From an uncultured Clostridia bacterium (lineage in GTDB: Bacteria; Bacillota; Clostridia; Christensenellales; UBA1242): a DNA stretch of 43,301 bases. The position numbers and the translations under genes were made by a program. The notes beneath the pieces are model-generated. The model had not been told where the DNA came from. It made no database searches and saw nothing but the letters and a program-made list of their open reading frames with translations. The stretch is taken from assembly GCA_947629145.1 (NCBI GenBank), contig CANRCQ010000005.1:1-43301 (forward strand), in the 5' to 3' direction. Every line of letters starts with the position of its first letter. Position 1 is the first letter of the stretch. Below are positions 17,882-26,561 of the stretch, one piece after another.

Positions 17882-17911
17882 AGTCATTTCAACTTTGAAA
17901 TGACTTTTTAT
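17882..17911 (+). terminator. Rho-independent terminator before the type I operon
   Basis: Perfect ten-base stem AGTCATTTCA / TGAAATGACT with an ACTT loop and TTTTTA tail. It insulates the XRE-hsd operon from transcription out of the HNH operon. Confidence 0.85.
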
Positions 17912-17920
17912 TAAAAACAT

Positions 17921-17949
17921 TTGCATTATTAATTTTAATATGCTATTAT
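17921..17949 (+). promoter_or_regulatory. Promoter of the XRE-hsd operon
   Basis: TTGCAT (17921-17926), 17-base spacer, TATTAT (17944-17949), immediately followed by the palindromic operator at 17952. Confidence 0.7.
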
Positions 17950-17951
17950 AT

Positions 17952-17973
17952 AAATATGTTAGTTAACATATTT
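17952..17973 (+). promoter_or_regulatory. Palindromic operator of the XRE regulator
   Basis: AAATATGTTA-GT-TAACATATTT, a perfect ten-base inverted repeat with a two-base centre, placed at the expected transcription start and 12 bases before the XRE start codon. Position and symmetry fit autoregulation by the dimeric XRE protein it precedes. Confidence 0.75.
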
Positions 17974-17985
17974 ACAAGGTGAATA

Positions 17986-18303
17986 ATGAAAAATAATGCA
18001 TTTGGAAGATATTTAAATAAATGTAGAGGAAAGACAAGCTTGCAAAAACTTGCCGATTTTTGTGATTGCTCAAAACCTTATTTGTGGGACATTGAACAAG
18101 GCAACACTAAGCCGCCGCAAAATTATCAAAGATTAAATGATATTGCAGAGTGCTTAAACTTATCAGATGAACAGCGTAGGAAATTGTTTGATTTGGCTTG
18201 TGATAAAGATGATATACCGTTGGATGTTAAAGAAATCATAAGACAAAATCCGAAGTGGATAAATAAAATTCGAAATGAAAAAGGAGATAATTATGACAAA
18301 TAA
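17986..18303 (+). CDS. XRE-family (Cro/C1-type) regulator of the type I locus
   Basis: 105 residues. A helix-turn-helix lies at about residues 17-60: LQKLADFCDCSKPYLWDIE is the two-helix core, followed by the typical EQGNTKPP and a stabilising helix pair. Length and position match controller (C) proteins of restriction-modification systems and short phage-type repressors. It is the first gene of the operon, has a palindrome over its transcription start, and its 3' end overlaps the hsdM start by 11 bases, so it is co-expressed with the methylase. The expected role is to time or limit expression of the system by binding its own operator; this is inference from arrangement. Confidence 0.8.
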   Translation: MKNNAFGRYLNKCRGKTSLQKLADFCDCSKPYLWDIEQGNTKPPQNYQRLNDIAECLNLSDEQRRKLFDLACDKDDIPLDVKEIIRQNPKWINKIRNEKGDNYDK

Positions 18304-20398
18304 TAAAGTTTTAGATACAATGTGGGATGACAATCCTATCGATGTAACACAGGAGGCGAATTTTATCTGGTCAATTGCTAATAAATTGAGAGGATCTTAT
18401 ATGCCTGATAAGTATGGGGATGTTGTCATTCCAATGACTATTCTAAGAAGATTGGAATGTGCGTTGGAATCTACAAAAGACAAAGTAATTAAAGCCTATA
18501 AAGAGAACCCATCATTTCCTGCAAAAGCATTTTATAGAATATCGGGATTCCAATTTTATAATACAAGCGAATATTCCCTTAAAGAATTGTGCAATGATCC
18601 AAATCATATAGCTGACAATTTTAAGAACTATATCAACGGATTTTCTGATAATGTTAAAGAAATATTTAATGAATTAGAAATGAATAAACACATTGACAAG
18701 ATGGATAAAGATGGATGTTTGTATATTGTTGTTGAAGCGTTCTCAGACTTGGATTTAAGTATAAAAACTTATGATAGCATCAAAATGGGATATATCTTTG
18801 AACACCTTATCGGCAAGTTTTATCAAAATGTTGATGCTGGGCAATTTTATACAGGACGAGATATTATAAAGTTGCTTGTTGAGATTCTTATGGCAGAAGG
18901 TTGTGATGATATTTTTGATAATAGAAAAGTTATCACTGTATGCGATCAGGCGTGTGGGACTGGTGGTATGCTTTCAACAGCATATAATTATATAAAACAT
19001 TATAATCCTACTGCTGATGTAAAATTATTTGGACAAGAATTTATGGGCCAGTCTTATGCGGTTGGTCTTGCTGAAATGCTTATTAAAGGACAAGATGCAG
19101 AAAATTTTAAACATCAAGACACTTTTAAGGCGGATTGTTTCAAAGATATAAAAATGAGATTTGTTATAGAAAATCCACCTTTTGGAACGCCATGGGCAGG
19201 CAAAGATGCTAAGGAAGGACAGGAGAAAGCGGTTAGAGAAGAAGCTCTCAAGGGTGAAAATGGACGCTGGGGACATGGTCTACCTAGTGGAGGTGATTCA
19301 CAATTTATATTTATGCAATCAGCCATTGATAAAATGGCTGATGGAATTGGGCGTGCGGCTATTATCGAAAATGGCTCACCACTTTTTACAGGCGGGACGG
19401 CCTCTGGCGAAAGTCAAATTAGAAGATGGATGTTAGAAAAAGATTTAATTGAAGCAATTATTGCCTTGCCAACAGATTTGTTTTACAACACCGGAATTCA
19501 AACTTATGTCTGGATATTGTCTAAAAACAAACGACCAGAGAGAAAGGGCAAGATCCAACTTATAAATGCAGCAGATATATACCATAAATTGCGCAAAGCA
19601 GCAGGCAACAAGAAGAACGAAATTAAACCAGAAGACAGAAAAAAGATAACGCATCTTTATGCCGATTTTGTTGAAAATAAAAATTGTAAGATATTTAAAA
19701 ATGAAGAGTTTTTATATAAAGAATACACCGTAATGCAGCCACTTCAAAGAAGTTATGCAATAACGGAAGAACGTATTGAAAATATGATTACAAAAGGCTC
19801 ATTGTCTTATATTTATGATGAGGGAAAAGTTTTTGAATTTGAAAACAAATTAGAACCATTAACGGATAAAGAAAAGAAAAAGCTTGAAGAGTATTATAAG
19901 AACAAACCTACATACGATAAAATTTTAGAAACTTTAAAAACCGGTATTGATAATAAAAAATATTACAAACTTTCTGAATTCGAACCTGTTATTTCTAATG
20001 TGTTGAAAGATTTTGATAAAAGGATTGTGGATAAAGTTATTGATGGATTGTCAGAAATGGACAAGAAAGCTGAAATTCATAGAGATAAAAAGGGAAATAT
20101 AATTTACGATAAAGAATCAAAAGACACTGAAATTATTAAATTTGAAGAAGACATAAACGAATATATGGCTCGCGAGGTTTTGCCACATATTCCTGATGCA
20201 AAAGCTTTTTTTGAAGGCAAAAGCGAAACTGCAACTTGGGAGGAGGACAATGGCGAAAAAGTTATAAAAATTGGTGCTGAAATACCATTTACGAGATATT
20301 TCTATGAGTATAAACAACCAACTCCAAGTGAGGAATTGCTTGCTAAATTTCAGGAACTAGAAAAACAAGTTCGCGAAAAAATCAACGAATTGTTTTAG
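18293..20398 (+). CDS. hsdM: Type I restriction-modification methylase subunit
   Basis: 701 residues. ATG 18293 is used because AAGGAG (18281-18286) lies six bases upstream; an in-frame ATG at 18275 precedes that site. The N-terminal HsdM helical domain (FIWSIANKLRGSYMP...ILRRLE) is followed by the N6-adenine methylase core: motif I ACGTGG near residue 218 (S-adenosylmethionine) and motif IV NPPFG near 293 (target adenine). It transfers a methyl group to adenine in the sequence chosen by HsdS, as part of the M2S and R2M2S complexes. Typical HsdM proteins are about 500-530 residues; this one has a C-terminal extension of charged helices (about residues 480-701) characteristic of a longer subfamily. 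Overlaps the XRE gene and precedes hsdS by 11 bases. Confidence 0.9.
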   Translation: MTNNKVLDTMWDDNPIDVTQEANFIWSIANKLRGSYMPDKYGDVVIPMTILRRLECALESTKDKVIKAYKENPSFPAKAFYRISGFQFYNTSEYSLKELCNDPNHIADNFKNYINGFSDNVKEIFNELEMNKHIDKMDKDGCLYIVVEAFSDLDLSIKTYDSIKMGYIFEHLIGKFYQNVDAGQFYTGRDIIKLLVEILMAEGCDDIFDNRKVITVCDQACGTGGMLSTAYNYIKHYNPTADVKLFGQEFMGQSYAVGLAEMLIKGQDAENFKHQDTFKADCFKDIKMRFVIENPPFGTPWAGKDAKEGQEKAVREEALKGENGRWGHGLPSGGDSQFIFMQSAIDKMADGIGRAAIIENGSPLFTGGTASGESQIRRWMLEKDLIEAIIALPTDLFYNTGIQTYVWILSKNKRPERKGKIQLINAADIYHKLRKAAGNKKNEIKPEDRKKITHLYADFVENKNCKIFKNEEFLYKEYTVMQPLQRSYAITEERIENMITKGSLSYIYDEGKVFEFENKLEPLTDKEKKKLEEYYKNKPTYDKILETLKTGIDNKKYYKLSEFEPVISNVLKDFDKRIVDKVIDGLSEMDKKAEIHRDKKGNIIYDKESKDTEIIKFEEDINEYMAREVLPHIPDAKAFFEGKSETATWEEDNGEKVIKIGAEIPFTRYFYEYKQPTPSEELLAKFQELEKQVREKINELF

Positions 20399-20409
20399 GC
20401 GGTGACAAT

Positions 20410-21687
20410 ATGATAGAAATGAAAGATAGTGGAATAGGATGGATTTGGAAAATACCAAAGCATTGGGAGATTATGAAAGTAAAAGATGGCTTTTACAGAA
20501 AAAAGGCTAAGGCTTTACAAGAGGAACCTGTTGTCTTATCTCTTGCAAGAGATGGAGTAAAAATTAGGGATATTTCTACTAATGAAGGCCAGCTGGCTGC
20601 AAGTTACTATGAATACAATCCAGTAACTATAAATGACATGTTGTTAAATCCCATGGATATACAAAGTGGAGCCAATTGTAGCATTTCCAAAGTAAACGGG
20701 GTAATAAGTCCTGCATACATTAATTTAAGATACAAAAAGGGCTTTAATCCTAAATTTTATGATTATTATTTTAAATATCAATATTGGTCATATGCTTTTT
20801 TTACATTTGGTAAAGGTGTGTCATACGAGAACAGATGGACTCTAAATGAAGATACGCTCATGAATTTCCCATTACTAGTTCCCGCCAAAAGTGAACAAGA
20901 TATTATTGCTGATTATTTAGATAAAAAATGTGCGGAAATCGATGAGATAACATCGAATTTACAAAACCAAATCGATATTTTAGAAAATTATAAGAAGTCA
21001 GTTATTGCAGAAGCTGTAACAAAAGGATTAAATCCTAATGTTGAAATGAAACAAACAAAAGTTCTGTGGATAACCAATGTTCCAATGAGTTGGGGGCTGA
21101 AAAAAGGGAAGTATTTGTTTAAAATTAGAAACTCTAAAGGGAACAAAACAAATCTTGAATTATTATCTCCAACGCAAAAATATGGTGTTATTCCTCAAGA
21201 AATGTATGAAAAACTTACAAAACAAATAACAGTAAAAGTAAACGAAAAAACTAATTTGAAATCCTTCAAAACAATACATAAAGGCGATTTTTGTATAAGT
21301 TTAAGAAGCTTTGAAGGAGGTTTTGAATTTTGCAATTATGAGGGTGTTGTTTCGCCAGCATATACTGTTTTTTTCCCGAAAGTAGAATGCTGTCGACAAT
21401 ACTATAAATATTTATTTAAGATTGATGTGTTTATCTATGAAATGAATTCGTATGCCTTAAGTCTAAGGGATGGAAAGCCTATATCATTTGAAGATTTTGG
21501 TCAAACATACTTGCCTGTACCGTCAATCAAAGAACAAAAAGAAATTGCCGATTACTTGGACAAAAAGTGTGCGGAAATTGATGATATAATAAAAATTAAG
21601 AAAGAGCAGTTGACTACAATTGAAGAATACAAGAAATCTTTAATTTATGAATATGTAACAGGCAAAAAGGCGGTTGTTGATGATTGA
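20410..21687 (+). CDS. hsdS: Type I restriction-modification specificity subunit
   Basis: 425 residues with two target-recognition domains and two conserved helical spacers, the standard HsdS design that reads a bipartite sequence. Domain 1 begins SGIGWIWKIPKHWEI and domain 2 begins near residue 216 (VPMSWGLKK). Each ends in the same helix: DYLDKKCAEIDEI near 171-184 and DYLDKKCAEIDDI near 383-396, preceded by E-Q-x-x-I-A. The two helix-coding segments (20911-20950 and 21550-21589) are near-identical in DNA, giving room for recombination that would swap the second domain. It forms a complex with HsdM. A GGTGA sequence is close before the ATG. Its stop overlaps the next gene's start. Confidence 0.9.
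   Translation: MIEMKDSGIGWIWKIPKHWEIMKVKDGFYRKKAKALQEEPVVLSLARDGVKIRDISTNEGQLAASYYEYNPVTINDMLLNPMDIQSGANCSISKVNGVISPAYINLRYKKGFNPKFYDYYFKYQYWSYAFFTFGKGVSYENRWTLNEDTLMNFPLLVPAKSEQDIIADYLDKKCAEIDEITSNLQNQIDILENYKKSVIAEAVTKGLNPNVEMKQTKVLWITNVPMSWGLKKGKYLFKIRNSKGNKTNLELLSPTQKYGVIPQEMYEKLTKQITVKVNEKTNLKSFKTIHKGDFCISLRSFEGGFEFCNYEGVVSPAYTVFFPKVECCRQYYKYLFKIDVFIYEMNSYALSLRDGKPISFEDFGQTYLPVPSIKEQKEIADYLDKKCAEIDDIIKIKKEQLTTIEEYKKSLIYEYVTGKKAVVDD
20911..20950 (+). repeat. hsdS direct repeat, copy 1
   Basis: About 40 bases coding for the first spacer helix, repeated at 21550-21589 with a small number of mostly third-position differences. Confidence 0.75.
21550..21589 (+). repeat. hsdS direct repeat, copy 2
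   Basis: Second copy of the spacer-helix coding segment at 20911-20950; both include TGTGCGGAAAT and GATGA. Confidence 0.75.
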
Positions 21688-22297
21688 TAGAATTATTGAG
21701 GAAATTTTTGTTTGCTTAAACAGTAATTGCTTTTTAGCCGCGCTTTCAACAGCATTAACTTTGCCGGATATATGCGGCAAGGCTGAATACGGAGATATAC
21801 AGACTACTAAAAGATATATCAAATGGTTTGATAAATATATAGGAGATTTTGAAAACTCAAGTAGTCAAAATGCAGATATGCCATACTTGTCTGGGAAAAT
21901 TGTTTATGACTTGAGAAATAATGCTTTGCATGCTGGAACTTTCAGTATAAATGGAGAGAAACAAGACATACAAAATTTTGAATTGTTAGTTCAAGAACCA
22001 AACCGTGCAATTCTTTCAGGGAGCAGTGCACAAATCGCCACATATTATGACGGCGACAATGTTGTAAGAAAGGAACGGACCCTGTGCATAAATATAACAG
22101 ACTTAATTTTGAAACTATGTGTTGTGGCTAAAAGTTATTATAATGAAAATAAAGATAAATTTAAATTTATTACTAGTTCGATTGCCACTGTGGATAATCA
22201 AACAAGGCAAAAGTTTCAGATAAAAGAACCATTATTATATAACGAAACATTCAAATTAGACAAAGATAAAACGACTACGAAATGGTATTTAATATAA
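21680..22297 (+). CDS. HEPN-like protein inserted between hsdS and hsdR
   Basis: 205 residues from ATG 21680, inside the last codons of hsdS; in-frame TTGs at 21674 and 21677 are less likely. The first 100 residues are predicted helical and contain R-N-N-A-L-H (Arg79 to His84), the R-x4-H motif of HEPN ribonucleases, in the usual helix context (KIVYDLRNNALHAG). The C-terminal half is mixed strand and helix without a motif I know. HEPN proteins include toxins and anticodon nucleases triggered by phage, such as PrrC and RloC; PrrC is encoded within a type I restriction locus and is held inactive by it. This protein lacks the ATPase domain of PrrC, so it would be a simpler analogue. Many HEPN-like proteins are inactive, so activity is unproved. 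Confidence 0.6.
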   Translation: MIDRIIEEIFVCLNSNCFLAALSTALTLPDICGKAEYGDIQTTKRYIKWFDKYIGDFENSSSQNADMPYLSGKIVYDLRNNALHAGTFSINGEKQDIQNFELLVQEPNRAILSGSSAQIATYYDGDNVVRKERTLCINITDLILKLCVVAKSYYNENKDKFKFITSSIATVDNQTRQKFQIKEPLLYNETFKLDKDKTTTKWYLI

Positions 22298-22313
22298 TAA
22301 AAAGAGGTGCAAA

Positions 22314-25292
22314 ATGAACAAAATTTTATCAGAAAAAGAATATCAGAAATTTATATTGGATATTTTAGAAAAACAAAATGGTTATAGAATTCGAAAGAAT
22401 GTGAAATATGACCGTCTTTTTGCAATGGACAAGGAAATATTGTTCGAATTTTTAAACGCATCTCAGCCAAAAGAAATGGAAGCATTAAAAAAGATTTATA
22501 GAGATGCTACCGAAGAAACTATTGTTAACTACATTAATGCCGATATCACAAATCCAAGAAAGGGCTTATTATATGTTTTAAAGCATGGCGTGGATTTGAC
22601 AAATTACCATTTAAACTTAATGTACACAAAACCGGCAACGGATTTTAATGAGGAATTGATAAAAAAATATCAAACAAATATTTTTTCGGCCATGGAAGAG
22701 GTGTGGATAAGTGATGAAGAAAGAATTGATGTTGTGCTGTTTTTAAATGGCTTAGCCATAATATCTTTTGAGTTAAAATGTAATTATGCTGGGCAATCTT
22801 ATCAAGATGCAATCTATCAATATAGAACACAGAGAGATTATAAAAACAGGCTATTTCTATTTAATGCAGGTTGTTTAGTTAATTTTGCGATGGATTTACA
22901 AGAAGCTTATATGACAACCAAACTAAATGGCGAGAACACATTCTTTTTGCCATTTAATATGGGCAGTGGAGAGGGCATTAACGCAGGTAGAGGCAATCCT
23001 ATTTTTAAAGACAAATATTCCGTTCACTACATGTGGGACGATATTTTAACAAAAGATACAATTCTTAGTCTTATAAATGAATTTATTTTTATTGAACACA
23101 AAGAAGAAGTGGATGAACTTACAGGCAAAACAAAGGTAAAAGAAAATATAATCTTTCCAAGATATCATCAATTAGATGTAATAAGGAAAACGTTGGCTGA
23201 CCTACAAATTAATAAAACTAGTCAAAACTATCTTATCCAACATAGCGCAGGCTCTGGGAAAACAAATTCAATTGCTTGGCTTGCGCATAGATTAACATCA
23301 TTGCATGACAATGAGAACAAAATTATTTTTGATAATATTATTATCTGTACTGACCGTGTTGTTGTTGACAGGCAATTGCAAGCAGCAATAATAGGTATGG
23401 AGCATAAATCGGGGGTTATTAAGGTGATGGACGACAAATGTTCATCTGCCGATTTAAAAACAGCACTTGAAAGCAATGTGAAAATTATTGCCACCACAAT
23501 TCAAAAGTTTCCTTATATTGTGGATTCAGTTAATAACATGAAGACAAAAAAATTTGCGGTTATTATCGATGAGGCGCATTCTTCCACAGCGGGCAAAGAT
23601 ATGGCTGCAATAACAAAGACACTTGGCTCGGGAGAGGTTTCGATAAGTGAAGATGGTGTTTATGACGCCGAAGATATGATTGTTGACGAATTGGCGAGAA
23701 ATGGAAAGCAATCAAATGTTTCTATGTTTGCTTTCACTGCGACACCAAAGCCTACAACACTAAACTTGTTTGGCAGGGTAAACAAAAAAGGGCAGAGAGA
23801 GGCTTTTCATTTATATTCCATGAAGCAAGCTATAGAAGAAGGCTTTATTATCGATGTTCTAGAAAATTTCACAGAATATAAAACTTATTACCAAATCAAT
23901 AAAGAAATTTCAGAAGATCCAAGATGTAAGACTGTTGACGCTAAAAGGCAAATAGCACGATTTGTTGAATTGCACGAAACTAACATTGCACAAAGAGTTG
24001 AAGTAATTGTTGAACATTTTAGAACTACGGTAATAGACGAATTGGGTGGAATGGCTAAAGCAATGGTTGTCACGGCTTCAAGAGCAAGCGCAGTCAAGTA
24101 TAGACAAGCTTTTGAAGATTATGTGAACAAGAAGGGCTATACAAATATTCATGCATTAGTAGCCTTCTCAGGTAAGGTGAAATTACCAGATGATGATAAA
24201 GAATATACAGAAAGCGGCATAAATGGTTTTTCTGAAGAAAAACTTCCAAAAATGTTCGACAGTGACGCCTTTAATGTTTTACTTGTTGCGAACAAATATC
24301 AAACAGGGTTTGATCAGCCAAAATTATGTGCTATGTATGTCCTTAAAAAACTTAGAGGGGTGAATGCTGTCCAGACTTTTTCAAGATTAAACAGAATTTG
24401 TCCTCCATTTGAAAAGAAAACATTCATTCTTGATTTTGTTAATACTTATGAAGAGATTGTCGATGCGTTTAGCCCATATTACACTACAACATTGTTGGCA
24501 AATTCAGTTTCTCCTAATTCTGTATATGAGTTAGAGGCAAAAATTGATGGGTATATGATTTTTGACCCATACGATATCGATGTATCTGCAAATATCATCT
24601 ATAAGAAAAATATAGATGCCCGTGACAAAAAACAACTTACATTTTATTTACAACGAGCAGAACAAAAAATACACCAATTTGACTTATTGAAACAAATAGA
24701 AATAATGGCTGTGGTTAAACACTTTGTAAGATTTTATGAGTTTTTGATACAAGTATCTTGTTTCGAAGATGTTGACCTACATAAGAAATACCTATTTTTA
24801 ACATATTTTATGTCGTTTGTAAATATCAAAAACCCAGGCGGCGGATTTGATTTAACTGGCAAAATTAAGGCTTCAAATTTTTTACAAAAGAAAGAAGATG
24901 AAGATAAGAAAGAAAAGCTGATAGCTTATCCTATTGTAAAATTGCCAACCGCCGATACATTCAACCTAACCGAAGATAAAATCAAACATCTCTCAGAAAT
25001 TATTGCAGAAATCAATAGTAGAACAGGCAAAAGCTATGATAATGATGTCGCTATAAAAGCCATGTTACAAATAAAAGATTTACTTATGAAATCAGAAAAA
25101 TTAAAGGAAAGTGCAAAAAACAACACACAGAAAGACTTTGAATTTTCATATTTTGACGACATTGACGATGCCTTGGTAGAGGGATTATCGCAAAATCAAG
25201 ATTTCTTCTCACTTTTATTAAATAATCCAGATATGAAAAAAGAAGTTATGGGAATATTTATGAGCGAAATATATAAGGAGCTAAGAAAATGA
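22314..25292 (+). CDS. hsdR: Type I restriction endonuclease subunit
   Basis: 992 residues, ATG after AGAGGTG. N-terminal nuclease domain: RIDVVLFLNGLAIISFELK (about residues 136-155) is the PD-(D/E)xK active site with Asp and E-x-K. Helicase/translocase: Walker A HSAGSGKT near residue 308-315, DEAH (IIDEAHSS) near 417, motif III FAFTATP near 473-479, and motif VI region QTFSRLNR near 693. The C-terminal quarter is the helical HsdM-binding part. It cuts unmethylated DNA after ATP-driven translocation within an R2M2S complex. All motifs are present, so the locus seems intact. Last gene of the operon, followed directly by a terminator. Confidence 0.93.
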   Translation: MNKILSEKEYQKFILDILEKQNGYRIRKNVKYDRLFAMDKEILFEFLNASQPKEMEALKKIYRDATEETIVNYINADITNPRKGLLYVLKHGVDLTNYHLNLMYTKPATDFNEELIKKYQTNIFSAMEEVWISDEERIDVVLFLNGLAIISFELKCNYAGQSYQDAIYQYRTQRDYKNRLFLFNAGCLVNFAMDLQEAYMTTKLNGENTFFLPFNMGSGEGINAGRGNPIFKDKYSVHYMWDDILTKDTILSLINEFIFIEHKEEVDELTGKTKVKENIIFPRYHQLDVIRKTLADLQINKTSQNYLIQHSAGSGKTNSIAWLAHRLTSLHDNENKIIFDNIIICTDRVVVDRQLQAAIIGMEHKSGVIKVMDDKCSSADLKTALESNVKIIATTIQKFPYIVDSVNNMKTKKFAVIIDEAHSSTAGKDMAAITKTLGSGEVSISEDGVYDAEDMIVDELARNGKQSNVSMFAFTATPKPTTLNLFGRVNKKGQREAFHLYSMKQAIEEGFIIDVLENFTEYKTYYQINKEISEDPRCKTVDAKRQIARFVELHETNIAQRVEVIVEHFRTTVIDELGGMAKAMVVTASRASAVKYRQAFEDYVNKKGYTNIHALVAFSGKVKLPDDDKEYTESGINGFSEEKLPKMFDSDAFNVLLVANKYQTGFDQPKLCAMYVLKKLRGVNAVQTFSRLNRICPPFEKKTFILDFVNTYEEIVDAFSPYYTTTLLANSVSPNSVYELEAKIDGYMIFDPYDIDVSANIIYKKNIDARDKKQLTFYLQRAEQKIHQFDLLKQIEIMAVVKHFVRFYEFLIQVSCFEDVDLHKKYLFLTYFMSFVNIKNPGGGFDLTGKIKASNFLQKKEDEDKKEKLIAYPIVKLPTADTFNLTEDKIKHLSEIIAEINSRTGKSYDNDVAIKAMLQIKDLLMKSEKLKESAKNNTQKDFEFSYFDDIDDALVEGLSQNQDFFSLLLNNPDMKKEVMGIFMSEIYKELRK

Positions 25293-25298
25293 TATGGT

Positions 25299-25327
25299 AA
25301 AAGAACGGTTAATATCCGTTCTTTTTT
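25299..25327 (+). terminator. Terminator of the hsd operon
   Basis: AAAAGAACGG / CCGTTCTTTT stem with a TTAATAT loop and T run, starting six bases after the hsdR stop. Confidence 0.9.
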
Positions 25328-25730
25328 ATTGATTTGGCGGATTAGAATGTGTGGGGATAGGCAAATAACGGCATAAAATTATATTAAAACCGTCATCTGT
25401 TATTCTTGTCATGCTGTCATAAAAAACTCCTATATAACGATTTTTTGTAATTTTGTTATTTTGGAATTGGTTTTTGTGTTGTGTTTGAACAATTTGCTGG
25501 TTTTCGTGTGAAAAGTGTTTTTTGCGTCTATGGTGGAGATTTGGCGACTTTTTGAAAATTGGTTGTTGGTGGCGGGCGGTGAGTTGTCGGTAAAAACTTG
25601 GAGATGTATACTTGTGACGTCAAAGGTTGGTAAATTTTGATAAAATAAGAATTATGTTTTGTAAATTTTAGTAAATATAAAAAAGCCAAGAATGGTCTTT
25701 TTGTGGGGGGGGTAATAAAATAAAATTGTT
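25328..25730. other. G-over-C biased spacer with a G8 run
   Basis: No gene found. The plus strand from about 25440 to 25640 is rich in G and T and poor in C, unlike its surroundings. An imperfect hairpin AAAAGCCA/TGGTCTTTT at about 25681-25702 may terminate the minus-strand gene ending at 25731. A G8 homopolymer lies at 25705-25712. Confidence 0.4.
25705..25712. repeat. G8 homopolymer
   Basis: Eight consecutive G, 19 bases beyond the stop codon of the minus-strand gene 25731-26183. Confidence 0.9.
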
Positions 25731-26183
25731 TTATTTGACATTATAATATTCAGTGGTTGGGACATCTAAAAAATAAATTAAGCTGTCTTTTGTTTTAAAT
25801 TCCAAGCCAGTATAGGTTGGTTTTTCTATATAAGTAAAACGGTTGTCGTGTGTGTAAGTTTTTAAAAATTTTGAATAATCGGTCATGCGAAAATCTGGTG
25901 CAGCCAGCCATGGCAACCTTGTTTTGTCAAATTTTCGAATTTTGAATATTTTTAAAACTCCAAATTTGGTTTCAACAGGCTTATGGAAGATATAAAAATT
26001 GCCCCTATCAGTTTGTTCAATAATATCAGCAATTTGGCTAGCTTCTTCATCTAACAATTGCTTATGTTCTTCACTGCGCGGGAAAATATCGATAAAATCC
26101 ACTCCATCGATAAATTTTAGAGATGTAATATCTTTTTCACAATCATTTAAACAACATGAAATGATTGTTTTTATATCTTTCAT
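25731..26183 (-). CDS. Hypothetical 150-aa soluble protein
   Basis: 150 residues, ATG at 26183 with TGGAG five bases upstream and a good promoter. No signal peptide or membrane helix. N-terminal helix, then DGVDFIDIFPRSEEHKQLLDEEASQIADII (amphipathic helix), then alternating strands rich in Phe and Tyr towards the C-terminus. It lacks recognisable catalytic motifs and I do not know the family. Single-gene unit on the strand opposite the hsd operon, facing it tail to tail. Confidence 0.65.
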   Translation of the reverse strand: MKDIKTIISCCLNDCEKDITSLKFIDGVDFIDIFPRSEEHKQLLDEEASQIADIIEQTDRGNFYIFHKPVETKFGVLKIFKIRKFDKTRLPWLAAPDFRMTDYSKFLKTYTHDNRFTYIEKPTYTGLEFKTKDSLIYFLDVPTTEYYNVK

Positions 26184-26248
26184 AAGTGCTCCAAAAGTTT
26201 TTTTTGATTATTTTCGTTTGATTTTGCGACACATTTTGATTTCATCTT

Positions 26249-26276
26249 ATTTTAGCATAAAAAATCAATAAATCAA
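26249..26276 (-). promoter_or_regulatory. Promoter of the 150-aa hypothetical gene
   Basis: On the minus strand TTGATT (26276-26271), 16-base spacer, TAAAAT (26254-26249) with a TGC extension of the -10. Confidence 0.7.
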
Positions 26277-26354
26277 AATTTTTACTTGAAAAACAAGTAA
26301 ATTATTGATAAATACTTCGCTTAATGATATACTTTTATTAGTATTCTTATAAAA

Positions 26355-26390
26355 ATAAAATCGCTACAACAATTTGTGTAGCGATTTTTT
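26355..26390 (-). terminator. Terminator downstream of tRNA-Arg (bidirectional)
   Basis: AAAATCGCTACA / TGTAGCGATTTT, a 12-base perfect stem with T tails on both strands, about 40 bases beyond the tRNA 3' end. Confidence 0.9.
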
Positions 26391-26428
26391 AAGAGTTGTC
26401 TTAAAAAAGACAATTTACTTATTCTACT

Positions 26429-26503
26429 TGGTGCGTCTGCTGGGACTCGAACCCGGAATAACGGTTCCGTAGACCGTCGTGATATCCATTTCACCACAGG
26501 CGC
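26429..26503 (-). tRNA. tRNA-Arg (anticodon ACG), CCA encoded
   Basis: All four arms are present. D stem GTGA/TCAC, anticodon stem ACGGT/ACCGT, loop CTACGGA with anticodon ACG (the A is normally edited to inosine and reads CGN codons), T loop TTCGAGT, four-base variable loop, A73 and encoded CCA. Two C-A mismatches occur: position 4 against 69 in the acceptor stem (GCGCCTG/CAGACGC) and 50 against 64 in the T stem (CCGGG/CCCAG). Confidence 0.9.
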
Positions 26504-26521
26504 ATTTTTTATTGCCCTTTT

Positions 26522-26550
26522 ATTATAGCAAAGAAATTTAAACTTTGCAA
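26522..26550 (-). promoter_or_regulatory. Promoter of tRNA-Arg
   Basis: On the minus strand TTGCAA (26550-26545), 17-base spacer, TATAAT (26527-26522) with TGC before the -10. Confidence 0.85.
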
Positions 26551-26561
26551 GTGTTTTAAAT

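Noticed and set aside
11420-25292. Prophage or integrative element carrying the restriction systems
   Set aside because: No integrase, no structural phage genes and no flanking direct repeats; a defence-island explanation is sufficient.
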